NCBI RefSeq assembly: GCF_018614615.1 | Contig: NZ_JAGGOK010000005.1 | Span: 45,616-109,615, forward strand | Direction of reading: 5' to 3' | From: Streptomyces sp. ISL-100 | GTDB lineage: Bacteria; Actinomycetota; Actinomycetes; Streptomycetales; Streptomycetaceae | Length of the DNA stretch: 64,000 nucleotides | Shown: piece after piece, positions 1 through 8,493 of the stretch | Numbering within the stretch: the stretch's first letter is position 1 | How the letters are laid out: the number at the start of each line of letters is the position of its first letter | Made by a program: the position numbers and the translations under genes | The notes under the pieces: model-generated | What the model saw: only the letters and a program-made list of their open reading frames with translations | The model's database searches: none | Told to the model about the DNA's origin: nothing

Positions 1-246
1 GTCGCGGGCGAGGACGTCGAGGTCGCCGGTGCGCGGGTCCTGCGGGAGGTAGCCGACCTCGCCGGAGCGGGTGATGGCGCCGCCGGCGGGGGTGCCTTCA
101 CCGGCCAGGCACTTGGTGAGAGTCGTCTTGCCCGCTCCGTTGCGGCCGACGAGGCCGATGCGGTCGCCCTTGGCGATACGGAAGGAGGCGGACTCGATGA
201 GGAGGCGGGCGCCGGCGCGCAGCTCGATGCCGGAGGCGGTGATCAA
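1..246 (-). CDS. ABC-F family ATP-binding protein, N-terminal fragment
   Basis: The reverse strand reads 82 codons from a TTG at 246 to the window edge without a stop. The product begins LITASGIELRAGARLL and carries a Walker A motif, GRNGAGKTT, at about residues 35-43, followed by a Q-loop-like GYLPQDPRTGD. This is the start of the first nucleotide-binding domain of a soluble ABC-F ATPase, a cytoplasmic family that includes ribosome-associated translation factors and antibiotic-protection proteins. No membrane segment is expected. The rest of the protein lies beyond the left edge, so the second domain and linker cannot be seen and the subfamily cannot be assigned. The TTG start is chosen because the conserved N-terminus begins there. 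Confidence 0.85.
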   Translation of the reverse strand, partial: MITASGIELRAGARLLIESASFRIAKGDRIGLVGRNGAGKTTLTKCLAGEGTPAGGAITRSGEVGYLPQDPRTGDLDVLARD

Positions 247-342
247 GGAAAAACTCCAGGGCAGTATGGACGGCGGAAGGGACGGACGGAGAGATTTCTT
301 CGACGCCGTCTAATGCACAAGGAGAGTTGCCATAGACCCAGT

Positions 343-1086
343 CTAACGGTCGCCCGCAACTACTTTTCGGGCGCGGGTTCCCTCGCCCGGCAGGGCGTTG
401 CCGAGCGGTGTGCGATCGGGCACGATCCGGCCGAGATCGTCTACCGCGACCAGTTCTGCGGTCCAGGAGGCGCCGGCGCCGCAGGGCTGCGCGACCAGCA
501 GCGCGCCGCCGTTGCGGACCGTGCGGCGCGCGTCGAAGGCGCAGCCGGGCTCGGCGGGCAGCACCCAGCGCAGGTCGCCGTCCACGGTGCGGTACGCCGC
601 GATGCGCTGCGGGGTGACGACGGCGAGCATGCCGGCGGCGGGGTCGAGGGGTTGCAGGACGCCGGCGGCGCGGTCCTGGCCGGCGGCTGCCAGCCAGGGC
701 GAGAGGCCCGGGACGGCGCGGTGCCAGTGGACCGTACGGCCGGTGGTGCGGGCGGTGTCAGTGATCAGGCCGTCGCTCCATACGGCGAAGGCGTGGCCGG
801 GCGCGGGGCGCAGGGCGAGCGGGCGGTGGCCCGCGCGGGCGTGCGCCCAGTGCCGGAGACCGCTGGCCCTGTCGTACGCCTCGACCGCCTCGCCGCGGAT
901 CCGCAGGGCGGGGTCGGGGCGGGCCGTGGGGGTGTGGGCGGTGAGCCGGTCGCCGTACGGGGCGGGTCTGGCCTGGTGAGCGGCGGTGACCAGGGGCAGG
1001 GCGAGGGCCGCGGCGGCGAGGGTGAGCGCGAGGCGGGGGCGCGGGGGGCGGGGGGTGAGGGAGCCGAATGACCTGCTGGCAGTCAC
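343..1086 (-). CDS. Secreted PQQ-like beta-propeller protein, hypothetical
   Basis: This is a 247-residue reverse-strand gene with a GTG start at 1086, preceded by an AAGGGGG ribosome site. The N-terminus is basic and then hydrophobic (RPRLALTLAAAALALPLVTAA, about residues 17-37), consistent with a signal peptide or anchor. The mature part has short repeats of the type VEAYDRASGLRHW, IAAYRTVDGDLRW and LVAVDDLGRIV, resembling blades of quinoprotein or WD40-like propellers. At this length it would be a small or incomplete propeller. Two cysteines near the end (EPGCAF, AQPCGAG) could form a disulfide outside the cell. An upstream in-frame extension to 1971 exists but crosses the VOC gene and is rejected. 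No enzymatic residue is evident, so the function is unknown. Confidence 0.7.
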   Translation of the reverse strand: MTASRSFGSLTPRPPRPRLALTLAAAALALPLVTAAHQARPAPYGDRLTAHTPTARPDPALRIRGEAVEAYDRASGLRHWAHARAGHRPLALRPAPGHAFAVWSDGLITDTARTTGRTVHWHRAVPGLSPWLAAAGQDRAAGVLQPLDPAAGMLAVVTPQRIAAYRTVDGDLRWVLPAEPGCAFDARRTVRNGGALLVAQPCGAGASWTAELVAVDDLGRIVPDRTPLGNALPGEGTRARKVVAGDR

Positions 1087-1299
1087 GAATCCCCCTTGCG
1101 GCGCCGCCCATGGATCAGGCACAGAACGTAGCTGCGGGCGTGGTGGGCCGGGCGCCGGGCCTGGCCGACACGGCGGGCCCGGGCGGCCGCGTCCCCCGTT
1201 CGGCCCCGTCCGGAGTGCGCACGCTGAAGGTGGCGTTGTCAGTGGCCGATGCAAGACTGAGAGCCACGTCACACCCGACGAGAGAATGAGGTGATCGGC

Positions 1300-1701
1300 A
1301 TGGCCGGTGCACCGAGCATTTACCCGACGGTTCTTTACAAGGACGCCAAGGCGGCCATCCAGTTGCTGAAGGAGGCTTTCGGCTTCCGGGAGGTGGCTCT
1401 CTACGAGAGTGAGAGCGGTTACGTCGAGCATGCGGAGCTGGCGCACGGCAATGGCGCGGTGATGGTGGGGTCGCACGGACGGGAGGGCGTCTTCGCCAAG
1501 GCGATGGCGAATGCGGGGCCGGTCGGTGTGTATGTGGTGGTCACGGACGTGGACGCGCATCATGCGCGGGCCGTTGAGCACGGGGTGGAGATTCTGATGC
1601 CGCCGACCGATCAGGACTATGGCTCGCGTGACTACATGGCGCGGGATGCCGAGGGCAACATCTGGAGCTTCGGGACGTACACCCCGGCGATCGGGGGCTG
1701 A
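1300..1701 (+). CDS. VOC superfamily (glyoxalase/bleomycin-resistance-like) protein
   Basis: The 133-residue product, MAGAPSIYPTVLYKDAKAAI..., has the single beta-alpha-beta-beta-beta repeat pair of a glyoxalase-fold protein and ends RDAEGNIWSFGTY, the typical C-terminal strand of PhnB/YdeM-type VOC members. Histidine and glutamate positions in HAELAHG and RDAEGN could bind metal. Substrates in this family cannot be predicted from sequence. An in-frame GTG lies at 1291, but AGGTGATC at 1289-1296 is well placed for the ATG at 1300, so that start is preferred. It converges on the next gene, and the two 3' ends share a strong hairpin. Confidence 0.82.
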   Translation: MAGAPSIYPTVLYKDAKAAIQLLKEAFGFREVALYESESGYVEHAELAHGNGAVMVGSHGREGVFAKAMANAGPVGVYVVVTDVDAHHARAVEHGVEILMPPTDQDYGSRDYMARDAEGNIWSFGTYTPAIGG

Positions 1702-1750
1702 CACGGGCGGCGCCCGCCCCGCGCAGCGGCGGGCTACATGCCGCCCGTGT
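1701..1750. terminator. Bidirectional hairpin between convergent genes
   Basis: The arms ACACGGGCGGC (1701-1711) and GCCGCCCGTGT (1740-1750) are perfect inverse complements. They enclose a second pair, GCCCGCC (1712-1718) and GGCGGGC (1728-1734). The structure overlaps the ends of both flanking genes and has no U tract, as is common for Streptomyces terminators. Confidence 0.6.
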
Positions 1751-3053
1751 GGACCTGGAACGCCGCTCGGCGTACCGCCTTCGCCAGGGCCGGGTCCGGG
1801 TGGGCCGCGGCCAGGGCGACCAGTACCTGGACCGTGCGGGGGTGACCGATGGCGCGGACCTCGTCCAGGAGTGCGGGCACCGTGGACTGCACGGCCGCGT
1901 CCAGGTGGCGTACCAGCAGCTGCGTCTCCCCGTGGTCGGCCACGGCAGCGGCCGTGTCCACCCACAGCCACGTCGACTCCTCACGGGTGAGGATCTCGTG
2001 CGCGTCCTCGGGGTCGGCGCCCTCGTACTCCGCCAGCCACAGCAGTGCGTACGGACGCAGCGAGCTGTCGTCGGCGGCGGCCCGTACGCCGGACTCCGCG
2101 GGCGCGCCGACCACCCGCAGCGCCTCGAAGGCGAGTCCGCGCAGCAGCGCGTCCTCGCCGCGGGCGGCTTCGAGGAGCTCGGTCACGGCGCTGGAGACGG
2201 TACGGGCGGCGAGCCAGGCACGGTACTCGGCGCGGGCCGGGCCCGGCGTCAGGCGGGCGCAGCCGCGCAGCATGTCCTCGGCGGACTGCTCGATGTTCCC
2301 GGCCGGGCTCTGCGCCGCCACGCAGATCTGCTCGAGCTTCACCCACACCGCCCAGTTGCCGAGCGCGGTGAGCGTGGCGAGTCCGGGAGTGAGGGTCAGG
2401 GCACCCACGGCCGCCTGGCCTTCCAGCGCCCAGTTCAGGAGGGGGAGGAGAGGGACGGTGGGAGGCAGGGGTGGGGCGGGGAGCGGCTCGGGGCCGTACG
2501 GCACCTCGCAGCGCTCTTCGCGCAGCTCGGCGACGCGCTGTTCGAGCAGGTCGAGCAGGGCCGGCACCTGGACGGGACCGGCCGAGAGCTGGAGGAGGGA
2601 GAGCACTTGGGGGACGGCTTCCACGACCTCGGCGACGGAGGTGGCGGTGATGCCGTCGGGCGCGGGGTGGACGATCGACCAGGCGTCGAAGAGCGCGACC
2701 CAGCCGCGCAGAACGGCCGCGTCGTCACGGTCCCAGGCGCGCAGCCGCCAGCCGGGGCGCGTGCGGTCGCCGTGGAGTTCGATCAGGCCGGCGAGCCTGG
2801 CCCTGTCCCAGCCCGCGCGAATCTGGGACGGGGTCAAGTCCAGGTCCGCGGACGCCTGTTGGACGGCCGCTGCGGAGAGCGCGCCGTCCCGGCCGGGCTC
2901 GACGTGGGACTTTCCGCCGCGCAGGGACGGTGAGGCCCAGCGTGCTACCCGTACGGCGTCGGCGAGCACGGCCCTGGCCTGACGGGCCAGTTCCGCGGGG
3001 GGCGGTGTGCCCTCGGGTGGCCTCGGGGCCGGGCGGGTACGCCGGTTCGTCAC
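1734..3053 (-). CDS. Conserved actinobacterial hypothetical protein, HEAT-like C-terminus
   Basis: The product is 439 residues from the GTG at 3053; an upstream extension to 3242 is open but has no better start. No catalytic motif is recognised. The N-terminal half looks helical and could be winged-helix-like (DLTPSQIRAGWDRARLAGLIELHGDR). The C-terminal 130 residues are alanine/leucine-rich helices resembling HEAT or ARM repeats (RPYALLWLAEYEGADPED, IGHPRTVQVLVALAAAHPDP). The same C-terminal layout recurs in the gene at 62519-64000, so the two look like distant paralogues. There is no signal peptide or membrane segment, so a cytoplasmic scaffold or regulator is plausible but unproven. The start is uncertain because the ribosome site is weak. 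Confidence 0.65.
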   Translation of the reverse strand: MTNRRTRPAPRPPEGTPPPAELARQARAVLADAVRVARWASPSLRGGKSHVEPGRDGALSAAAVQQASADLDLTPSQIRAGWDRARLAGLIELHGDRTRPGWRLRAWDRDDAAVLRGWVALFDAWSIVHPAPDGITATSVAEVVEAVPQVLSLLQLSAGPVQVPALLDLLEQRVAELREERCEVPYGPEPLPAPPLPPTVPLLPLLNWALEGQAAVGALTLTPGLATLTALGNWAVWVKLEQICVAAQSPAGNIEQSAEDMLRGCARLTPGPARAEYRAWLAARTVSSAVTELLEAARGEDALLRGLAFEALRVVGAPAESGVRAAADDSSLRPYALLWLAEYEGADPEDAHEILTREESTWLWVDTAAAVADHGETQLLVRHLDAAVQSTVPALLDEVRAIGHPRTVQVLVALAAAHPDPALAKAVRRAAFQVHTGGM

Positions 3054-3282
3054 GGCCTGGTGTCCGCCCTGAGAAGTCAGGGGGAGGGCAGCGGCGAGGG
3101 GTCGCGGGCGGACAAGTCGGAGCCTGGAGTCGCGCGGGGTACGGGACGTCACGGGGAGCAGTCTCGCCGCTGACGCCCCGAAAGCCCAAACGGAATCGAA
3201 CTTGCCGCTCATGGACGTCCCGTGGCCGGAACTTTTCCCCACCGGACGGGCCGGACATTCCGGAAGGAGGTGAGGGCTGGGG

Positions 3283-4440
3283 CTACATCAAGGGGGTCAG
3301 GAAGCGGCGCAGGATCTCTTCGTACGTGGCCGGGGAAGCGTTCCACATGGCCGCGTGCGGGGCGTTCGGCACGGGGTGGAGGGTGACCAGGTCCGGGCGC
3401 AGCACGGCCAGCTCCCGCGAGGGGTGCCATGGGGCCACAGTGTCGTCCGGGCCGTGGAAGACCAGGGTGGGGATGCGCAGCCCTGCGGGGCCGACCGCTT
3501 CGCGCAGGCGGTCGCCGCGCACTCCCGTGCGGCCCTGAACCGCCCTGACCGCGAGCGGCAGCAACGCGCGCGGCGTGCGGCGAGCGACGGCCAGGGCCCG
3601 CACCGTGGCTTCCCAGTCGAGCACCGGGGAGTCGAGTACGAGGCCGCTGATCAGATCGCGGAGCGGGGAGTGCACCGCGGCGTGCACGGCCATGGCCCCG
3701 CCGGTGGACCAGCCGTGCAGGATGACGCGCTCGGCGCCGCGGCGGACGGCGTAGCGGATGGCGGCGTCGACGTCGCGCCACTCCGAGTCGCCGAGGTGGC
3801 CGAGGCCGCCCGGTGGCCTGGGGGCGCCGGTGTCGCCCCGGTAGGCGAGGCCGAGGACCGGGAGGTGTTGGGAGCGCAGGAAGGGCATGAGGTTCATGGG
3901 GTGTTCCCGCGTGGTGCCGAGGCCGTGCACGGTGATCACCCAGGTGTTTCGGACGCCGGGCAGGAACCAGGCGGGCAGGGCGCCGAGTTCGCCGGGGACC
4001 TCCACGTCGGCGTGGTCGATGCCGAGTGCGGTGCGCGGATCGCCGACGTACAGCTGCGGGGTGAGCCGCACCCTGGCGCCGGTGGTGAGTGTGCCGTGGC
4101 TGACGCGTTCCAGGCGGCGTACGACGGTGTCGGCCGTGTGCGACGCGTTCTGGATGAGGGGGCCGACGACCGCGTGGACGCCGGGGCCTTCGATGCCGTA
4201 CATACCGGGGCGCAGGGACGCCAGGCAGCGGGTGAGGGCGACCTGTCCCGCCGCGGTGGCGTGCACGGTGAGCCGGGGGTCGCCGGGCAGCGGCCGGCCG
4301 GCCGACGCCTTGAGCGCGGCGTCGCCGGCGTAACGGCCGAGCGCGACCGCTGTCGCGCCGACGCCGATGAGTGTGGTGACGGCCGCTGCCGTCGCTGTAG
4401 CCGGGCGCACCGCTCCAGTGTCCGCACCTGCGGGACGCAA
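3283..4440 (-). CDS. Alpha/beta hydrolase with N-terminal membrane anchor
   Basis: This 385-residue protein has a hydrophobic N-terminal stretch (TAAAVTTLIGVGATAVALG, about residues 17-35) that looks like a membrane anchor or uncleaved signal. The C-terminal part is an alpha/beta hydrolase: oxyanion-region TVHGLGTTREHP, nucleophile elbow GWSTGG with Ser245, an acid in FHGPDDTVAP and a histidine in NAPHAAMWN. The middle region before the fold (GVHAVVGPLIQNASHTADTVVRRLE) is typical of a Streptomyces subgroup whose substrate is unknown. It probably acts at the membrane or outside. It lies 54 bp from the downstream aldolase gene on the same strand and could be cotranscribed with it. Confidence 0.85.
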   Translation of the reverse strand: MRPAGADTGAVRPATATAAAVTTLIGVGATAVALGRYAGDAALKASAGRPLPGDPRLTVHATAAGQVALTRCLASLRPGMYGIEGPGVHAVVGPLIQNASHTADTVVRRLERVSHGTLTTGARVRLTPQLYVGDPRTALGIDHADVEVPGELGALPAWFLPGVRNTWVITVHGLGTTREHPMNLMPFLRSQHLPVLGLAYRGDTGAPRPPGGLGHLGDSEWRDVDAAIRYAVRRGAERVILHGWSTGGAMAVHAAVHSPLRDLISGLVLDSPVLDWEATVRALAVARRTPRALLPLAVRAVQGRTGVRGDRLREAVGPAGLRIPTLVFHGPDDTVAPWHPSRELAVLRPDLVTLHPVPNAPHAAMWNASPATYEEILRRFLTPLM

Positions 4441-4494
4441 AGCCAGTGGGCGGGAGCCGGACGGTTTGGGCCGGACGGTTTTTGTGGCGACGGG

Positions 4495-5208
4495 TCAGTT
4501 TTGTGGCGGGGCGTCAGCCGCGCCGGTGCCTCGCTGCCCGTAACCGCGCAGCTTCTCCTGTGCTTCGCGCAGCTGACCGTCGGAGAGCAGCGACGGTTCG
4601 CGCCCCGGAACCGAGCTCGCGGTGAGCCAGAGCCTGCACATCCATTCCAGCTGAGCGGTGCGGTCGTAGGCCTGGTCGAGAGTGTCTCCGTAGGTCACGG
4701 TGCCGTGGTTCTGCAGCAGGCAGCCGGAGCGGTCGCGCAGGGCCAGCAGCATGTTCCCGGCCAACTCCTGCGATCCGTACGTCGCGTACGGGGCCGTGCG
4801 GACGGGGCCGCCGAGGGCCCCGGCCATGTAGTGGACGGGGGGCAGCTCGGGCACGAGGGTGGAGACAGCCGTGGCGTGCACGGCGTGGGTGTGGACCACG
4901 GCGGCGGCGCCGGTGCTGCGGTAGACCGCGAGGTGCATCGGCAGCTCGCTGGTGGCAGTCAGTTTGCCGAGGACCTGGTTCCCGTCGAGGTCGACGGCGA
5001 CGGCGTCTTCCGGCCGCAGCCGGTCGTACGGGACTCCGCTCGGGGTGACGAGGACGAGTTCGCCGACCCGCACGGAGACATTGCCCGAGGTGCCGACCAC
5101 CAGCCCTTCGCGCACTGTCCGGCGGGCCGTGGCCACCAGGTCGTTCCATGCCTGTTCGATCGCGTCCCGCATGCCGCTGTGCGTCGCGTCCTGTATCTGC
5201 TCAGCCAT
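4495..5208 (-). CDS. Class II aldolase/adducin family protein (L-fuculose-phosphate aldolase-like)
   Basis: The 237-residue product has the class II aldolase fold: TSGNVSVRVGELVLVTPSGVPYD near the N-terminus, zinc-ligand histidines in VVHTHAVH and a later LQNHGTVTYGD. The family includes fuculose- and rhamnulose-phosphate aldolases, ribulose-phosphate epimerase and methylthioribulose-phosphate dehydratase. No neighbouring sugar genes identify the substrate. The ATG at 5208 (MAEQIQD) is chosen over one ten codons upstream because conserved sequence starts after it. It is the first gene of a leftward pair with the hydrolase. Confidence 0.85.
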   Translation of the reverse strand: MAEQIQDATHSGMRDAIEQAWNDLVATARRTVREGLVVGTSGNVSVRVGELVLVTPSGVPYDRLRPEDAVAVDLDGNQVLGKLTATSELPMHLAVYRSTGAAAVVHTHAVHATAVSTLVPELPPVHYMAGALGGPVRTAPYATYGSQELAGNMLLALRDRSGCLLQNHGTVTYGDTLDQAYDRTAQLEWMCRLWLTASSVPGREPSLLSDGQLREAQEKLRGYGQRGTGAADAPPQN

Positions 5209-5276
5209 GCGGCGATCCTGCCAGCCCGGGCGGCGCACTGTAGTGCGGAGGCCCCGCCTCCGAAAGGCCGGACGCC

Positions 5277-5444
5277 GTGCCCCACAAGTCGTCCGGGAAG
5301 GCGCAGGCCGCGCACTTCGTGCGCAACGCAGGGGGCCGGCGGCGCCGCACGGGCCGCAGGCCGGTCATCTACACCACCACGCCGTGGTGGAACGAAGCCC
5401 GCCGGGTGACCAGAATCTCTTCAACGGGTCCACGGACCGGCTGA
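5277..5444 (+). CDS. Small basic hypothetical protein
   Basis: A GTG-started ORF of 55 codons lies in the gap between the aldolase and pit genes. The product begins VPHKSSGKAQAAHFVRNAGG and contains GRRRRTGRRPVIYTTTPWWN, so it is very basic with a tryptophan pair. GAAAGG lies about 10 bases before the start. I do not recognise a family. Its composition is gene-like rather than random, but the ORF is short and could be chance. Confidence 0.4.
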   Translation: MPHKSSGKAQAAHFVRNAGGRRRRTGRRPVIYTTTPWWNEARRVTRISSTGPRTG

Positions 5445-5530
5445 AGAGGTTCGCGAGGGGCCGAGGGGCCGCCCGATTGCCCGGTTCGCCGCCGTTCGGG
5501 CCACAAACGGAATGGCGGCGAGCCTCTTCG

Positions 5531-5574
5531 GGTCACCGCACCGCCCGACCCAGTTCACCTTCCGTTCACTCAGG
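5531..5574 (+). promoter_or_regulatory. PHO box (PhoP operator) upstream of pit
   Basis: Two adjacent 11-base direct repeats, GTTCACCTTCC at 5553 and GTTCACTCAGG at 5564, match the Streptomyces PHO-box repeat pattern built on GTTCACC. A weaker GGTCACCGCAC at 5531 sits in the same 11-base phase (two units earlier). The site lies about 50 bp before the pit start and predicts control by the PhoR-PhoP phosphate-starvation system. Confidence 0.75.
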
Positions 5575-5621
5575 TTGCCTACGTTCCACGAGCCACTGAC
5601 GTCAAACGATTGCCTGGGTAA

Positions 5622-6872
<1,251 letters not shown>

Positions 6873-6890
6873 GGACAGGGACACAGCAGC

Positions 6891-7115
6891 ATGAAGATCG
6901 ACTGGGCAGCTCTCGGCTCCGTATTCGGCGTGAGCCTCGTGGTCACCGTCGCACTGGTTGGCCTGTTCACCCTGGGCATCGTGGGTCTCTCCAAGCAGGA
7001 GAGCGCCGCCGCGCAGGGCGGCGGCTCCGCCGTCCTGGCCCGCACCGGCGCGTACGCCTGCTTCGCGCTGTGCGCGGCGGCCGTGACGTACGGGATCTAT
7101 CTGATCGTCGTCTGA
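6891..7115 (+). CDS. Small two-segment membrane protein linked to pit
   Basis: The 74-residue protein has two hydrophobic helices, VFGVSLVVTVALVGLFTLG and YACFALCAAAVTYGIYLIVV, joined by a short polar loop (SKQESAAAQGGGS). It follows pit at 18 bp with an AGGACAGGG ribosome site and is surely cotranscribed. I recall that a small membrane gene commonly follows pit in Streptomyces. It may be an accessory or stabilising subunit; no biochemical role is established from the sequence. Confidence 0.85.
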   Translation: MKIDWAALGSVFGVSLVVTVALVGLFTLGIVGLSKQESAAAQGGGSAVLARTGAYACFALCAAAVTYGIYLIVV

Positions 7116-7143
7116 CGCGCCGCCCTCATTCCGGGCAAACCGT

Positions 7144-7199
7144 CACAGAGACCGCCCCACCATTGGCCCTCAACAGCCGGTGGCGGGGCGGTCTCTGTG
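7144..7199. terminator. Strong hairpin terminator after the pit operon
   Basis: CACAGAGACCGCCCC (7144-7158) and GGGGCGGTCTCTGTG (7185-7199) form a perfect 15-bp stem around a 26-base loop. It starts 28 bp after the small membrane gene and ends before the B12 riboswitch, so it insulates the two units. Confidence 0.8.
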
Positions 7200-7236
7200 T
7201 GCCTCAGCACACTCTCCCGTCGCAGGTCAACGGCAA

Positions 7237-7385
7237 GTTGACGGCGTTCGCGGAGCGTGGTGGACTGCCGGAGCCGAATACGGCGGCACGAGAGGAAGCC
7301 CGGTGCGAATCCGGCGCGGTCCCGCCACTGTGACCGGGGAAGACGAAGAGGTCCCCGGAAGCCAGGAACTCTCACCGCCGGTCAC
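7237..7385 (+). promoter_or_regulatory. Cobalamin (B12) riboswitch
   Basis: The conserved core is plain: AGGAAGCCCGGTGCGAATCC from about 7292, then GCGGTCCCGCCACTGTGACC to about 7335, followed by the downstream AGCCAGGAACTC element at about 7370. GCCACTG is the B12 box that makes the kissing loop in this family. The RNA should bind adenosylcobalamin and reduce expression of the cob operon that follows. The aptamer ends are approximate. The next elements are a short leader ORF and then cobD. Confidence 0.92.
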
Positions 7386-7425
7386 GTCGAACCAGGGCGC
7401 GGACCCTGAGTGAGGACATACCGCC

Positions 7426-7494
7426 ATGCCCGGCTGCCGTTCCGTTATTCCTGTGAGTACGACCCGTTCGCTTCGAGGCGCATCGGTCTGCTGA
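7426..7494 (+). CDS. Candidate 22-residue leader peptide between riboswitch and cobD
   Basis: ATG at 7426 is preceded by a good ribosome site (GTGAGGAC). The ORF encodes 22 residues beginning MPGCRSVIPVSTTRSLRG and stops with TGA at 7492-7494, three bases before the cobD ATG (TGAGCCATG). cobD itself has no clear Shine-Dalgarno sequence, so translation of the leader could carry ribosomes onto cobD. The riboswitch would then act on the leader's ribosome site. This is inferred from layout only, and chance is possible for so short an ORF. Confidence 0.45.
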   Translation: MPGCRSVIPVSTTRSLRGASVC

Positions 7495-7497
7495 GCC

Positions 7498-8493
7498 ATG
7501 CGTGCCGATCGCATCTTCGCGTACGGCGCCACCGCCGGCCTGATCGGCGACCTCGTTCTCGGTGATCCTCGCCGTGGGCATCCGGTCGCCGCGTTCGGGC
7601 GGGCCTCGGGCGCCGTCGAGTCCCTGCTGTGGCGTGACCACCGCGGGTGGGGCGCGGTGCACACCCTGGTGTGCGCCGGAGGCGCCGCCGGCGCCGCCGC
7701 GCTCGCTTCGCGTGCGGTACGCCGCTCCCCCGCCGCCGCGCTCGCGCTGACCGCCGCCGCCACCTGGGCCGTCGTCGGCGGTACGTCGCTGGGCCGCGAG
7801 GCCCGGGCCGTGGGCAGCGCCCTGGAGGCCGGGGACGTCGAGGTCGCCCGCGAACGTCTCCCCCACCTGTGCGGGCGCGACCCGCAGTCACTGGACGCCC
7901 AGCAGATCGCCCGCGCCGTCGTCGAGTCCGTCGCCGAGAACACCTCGGACGCGGTGGTCGGCGCGCTGGTGTGGGGCGCTTTGGGTGGCGTGCCGGGTCT
8001 CGTGGCCTTCCGCGCCATCAACACACTTGACGCCATGGTGGGGCACAAATCAGCCAGATACCGGCGCTATGGCTGGGCCTCGGCACGTCTCGACGACGTG
8101 GCCGGCTGGCCCGGGGCCCGGCTGACGGCTGCCCTGGCGGTCGTCGCGAGCGGCGCGGGCGGCGATCCGCGCGGTGCGGTGCGGGCCTGGCGTACGGATG
8201 CGGACAAGCACCCGAGCCCCAACGCGGGTCCTGTGGAAGCCTCCTTCGCGGGCGCGCTCGGCGTGCGGCTCGGCGGGACGCTCTCGTACGCGGGCCGGGT
8301 CGAGCACCGGCCCGTGCTCAACGCCGCCGGGCGGCCCGTCGGCGTACCGGACATCGAGCGGGCGGCACGGCTGTCGCGGCGCGTCGGGGTGCTGGCTCTG
8401 GCGACGGCTGTGGCGGGGCGGCTGGCTTTCGGCGCGGTGCGGCGCGGACGCGCCGCACGCAGTGGGATACGTACGGGGAAGGGGCACGCGTGA
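7498..8493 (+). CDS. cobD: Adenosylcobinamide-phosphate synthase CobD/CbiB
   Basis: The 331-residue integral membrane protein attaches the aminopropanol (or its phosphate) side chain to adenosylcobyric acid. Family signatures are present: [21 protein letters not shown] near the N-terminus, [50 protein letters not shown], and [22 protein letters not shown]. Several hydrophobic stretches are spread along the chain. It is the first full gene after the B12 riboswitch and overlaps cobQ by 4 bp (GTGA), so the two are translationally coupled. Confidence 0.95.
   Translation: MRADRIFAYGATAGLIGDLVLGDPRRGHPVAAFGRASGAVESLLWRDHRGWGAVHTLVCAGGAAGAAALASRAVRRSPAAALALTAAATWAVVGGTSLGREARAVGSALEAGDVEVARERLPHLCGRDPQSLDAQQIARAVVESVAENTSDAVVGALVWGALGGVPGLVAFRAINTLDAMVGHKSARYRRYGWASARLDDVAGWPGARLTAALAVVASGAGGDPRGAVRAWRTDADKHPSPNAGPVEASFAGALGVRLGGTLSYAGRVEHRPVLNAAGRPVGVPDIERAARLSRRVGVLALATAVAGRLAFGAVRRGRAARSGIRTGKGHA

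Noticed and set aside
3355..5409. Forward frame of 684 codons opposite the hydrolase and aldolase genes
   Set aside because: Its product is low-complexity Gly/Arg-rich text, while the reverse strand encodes two clear enzymes.
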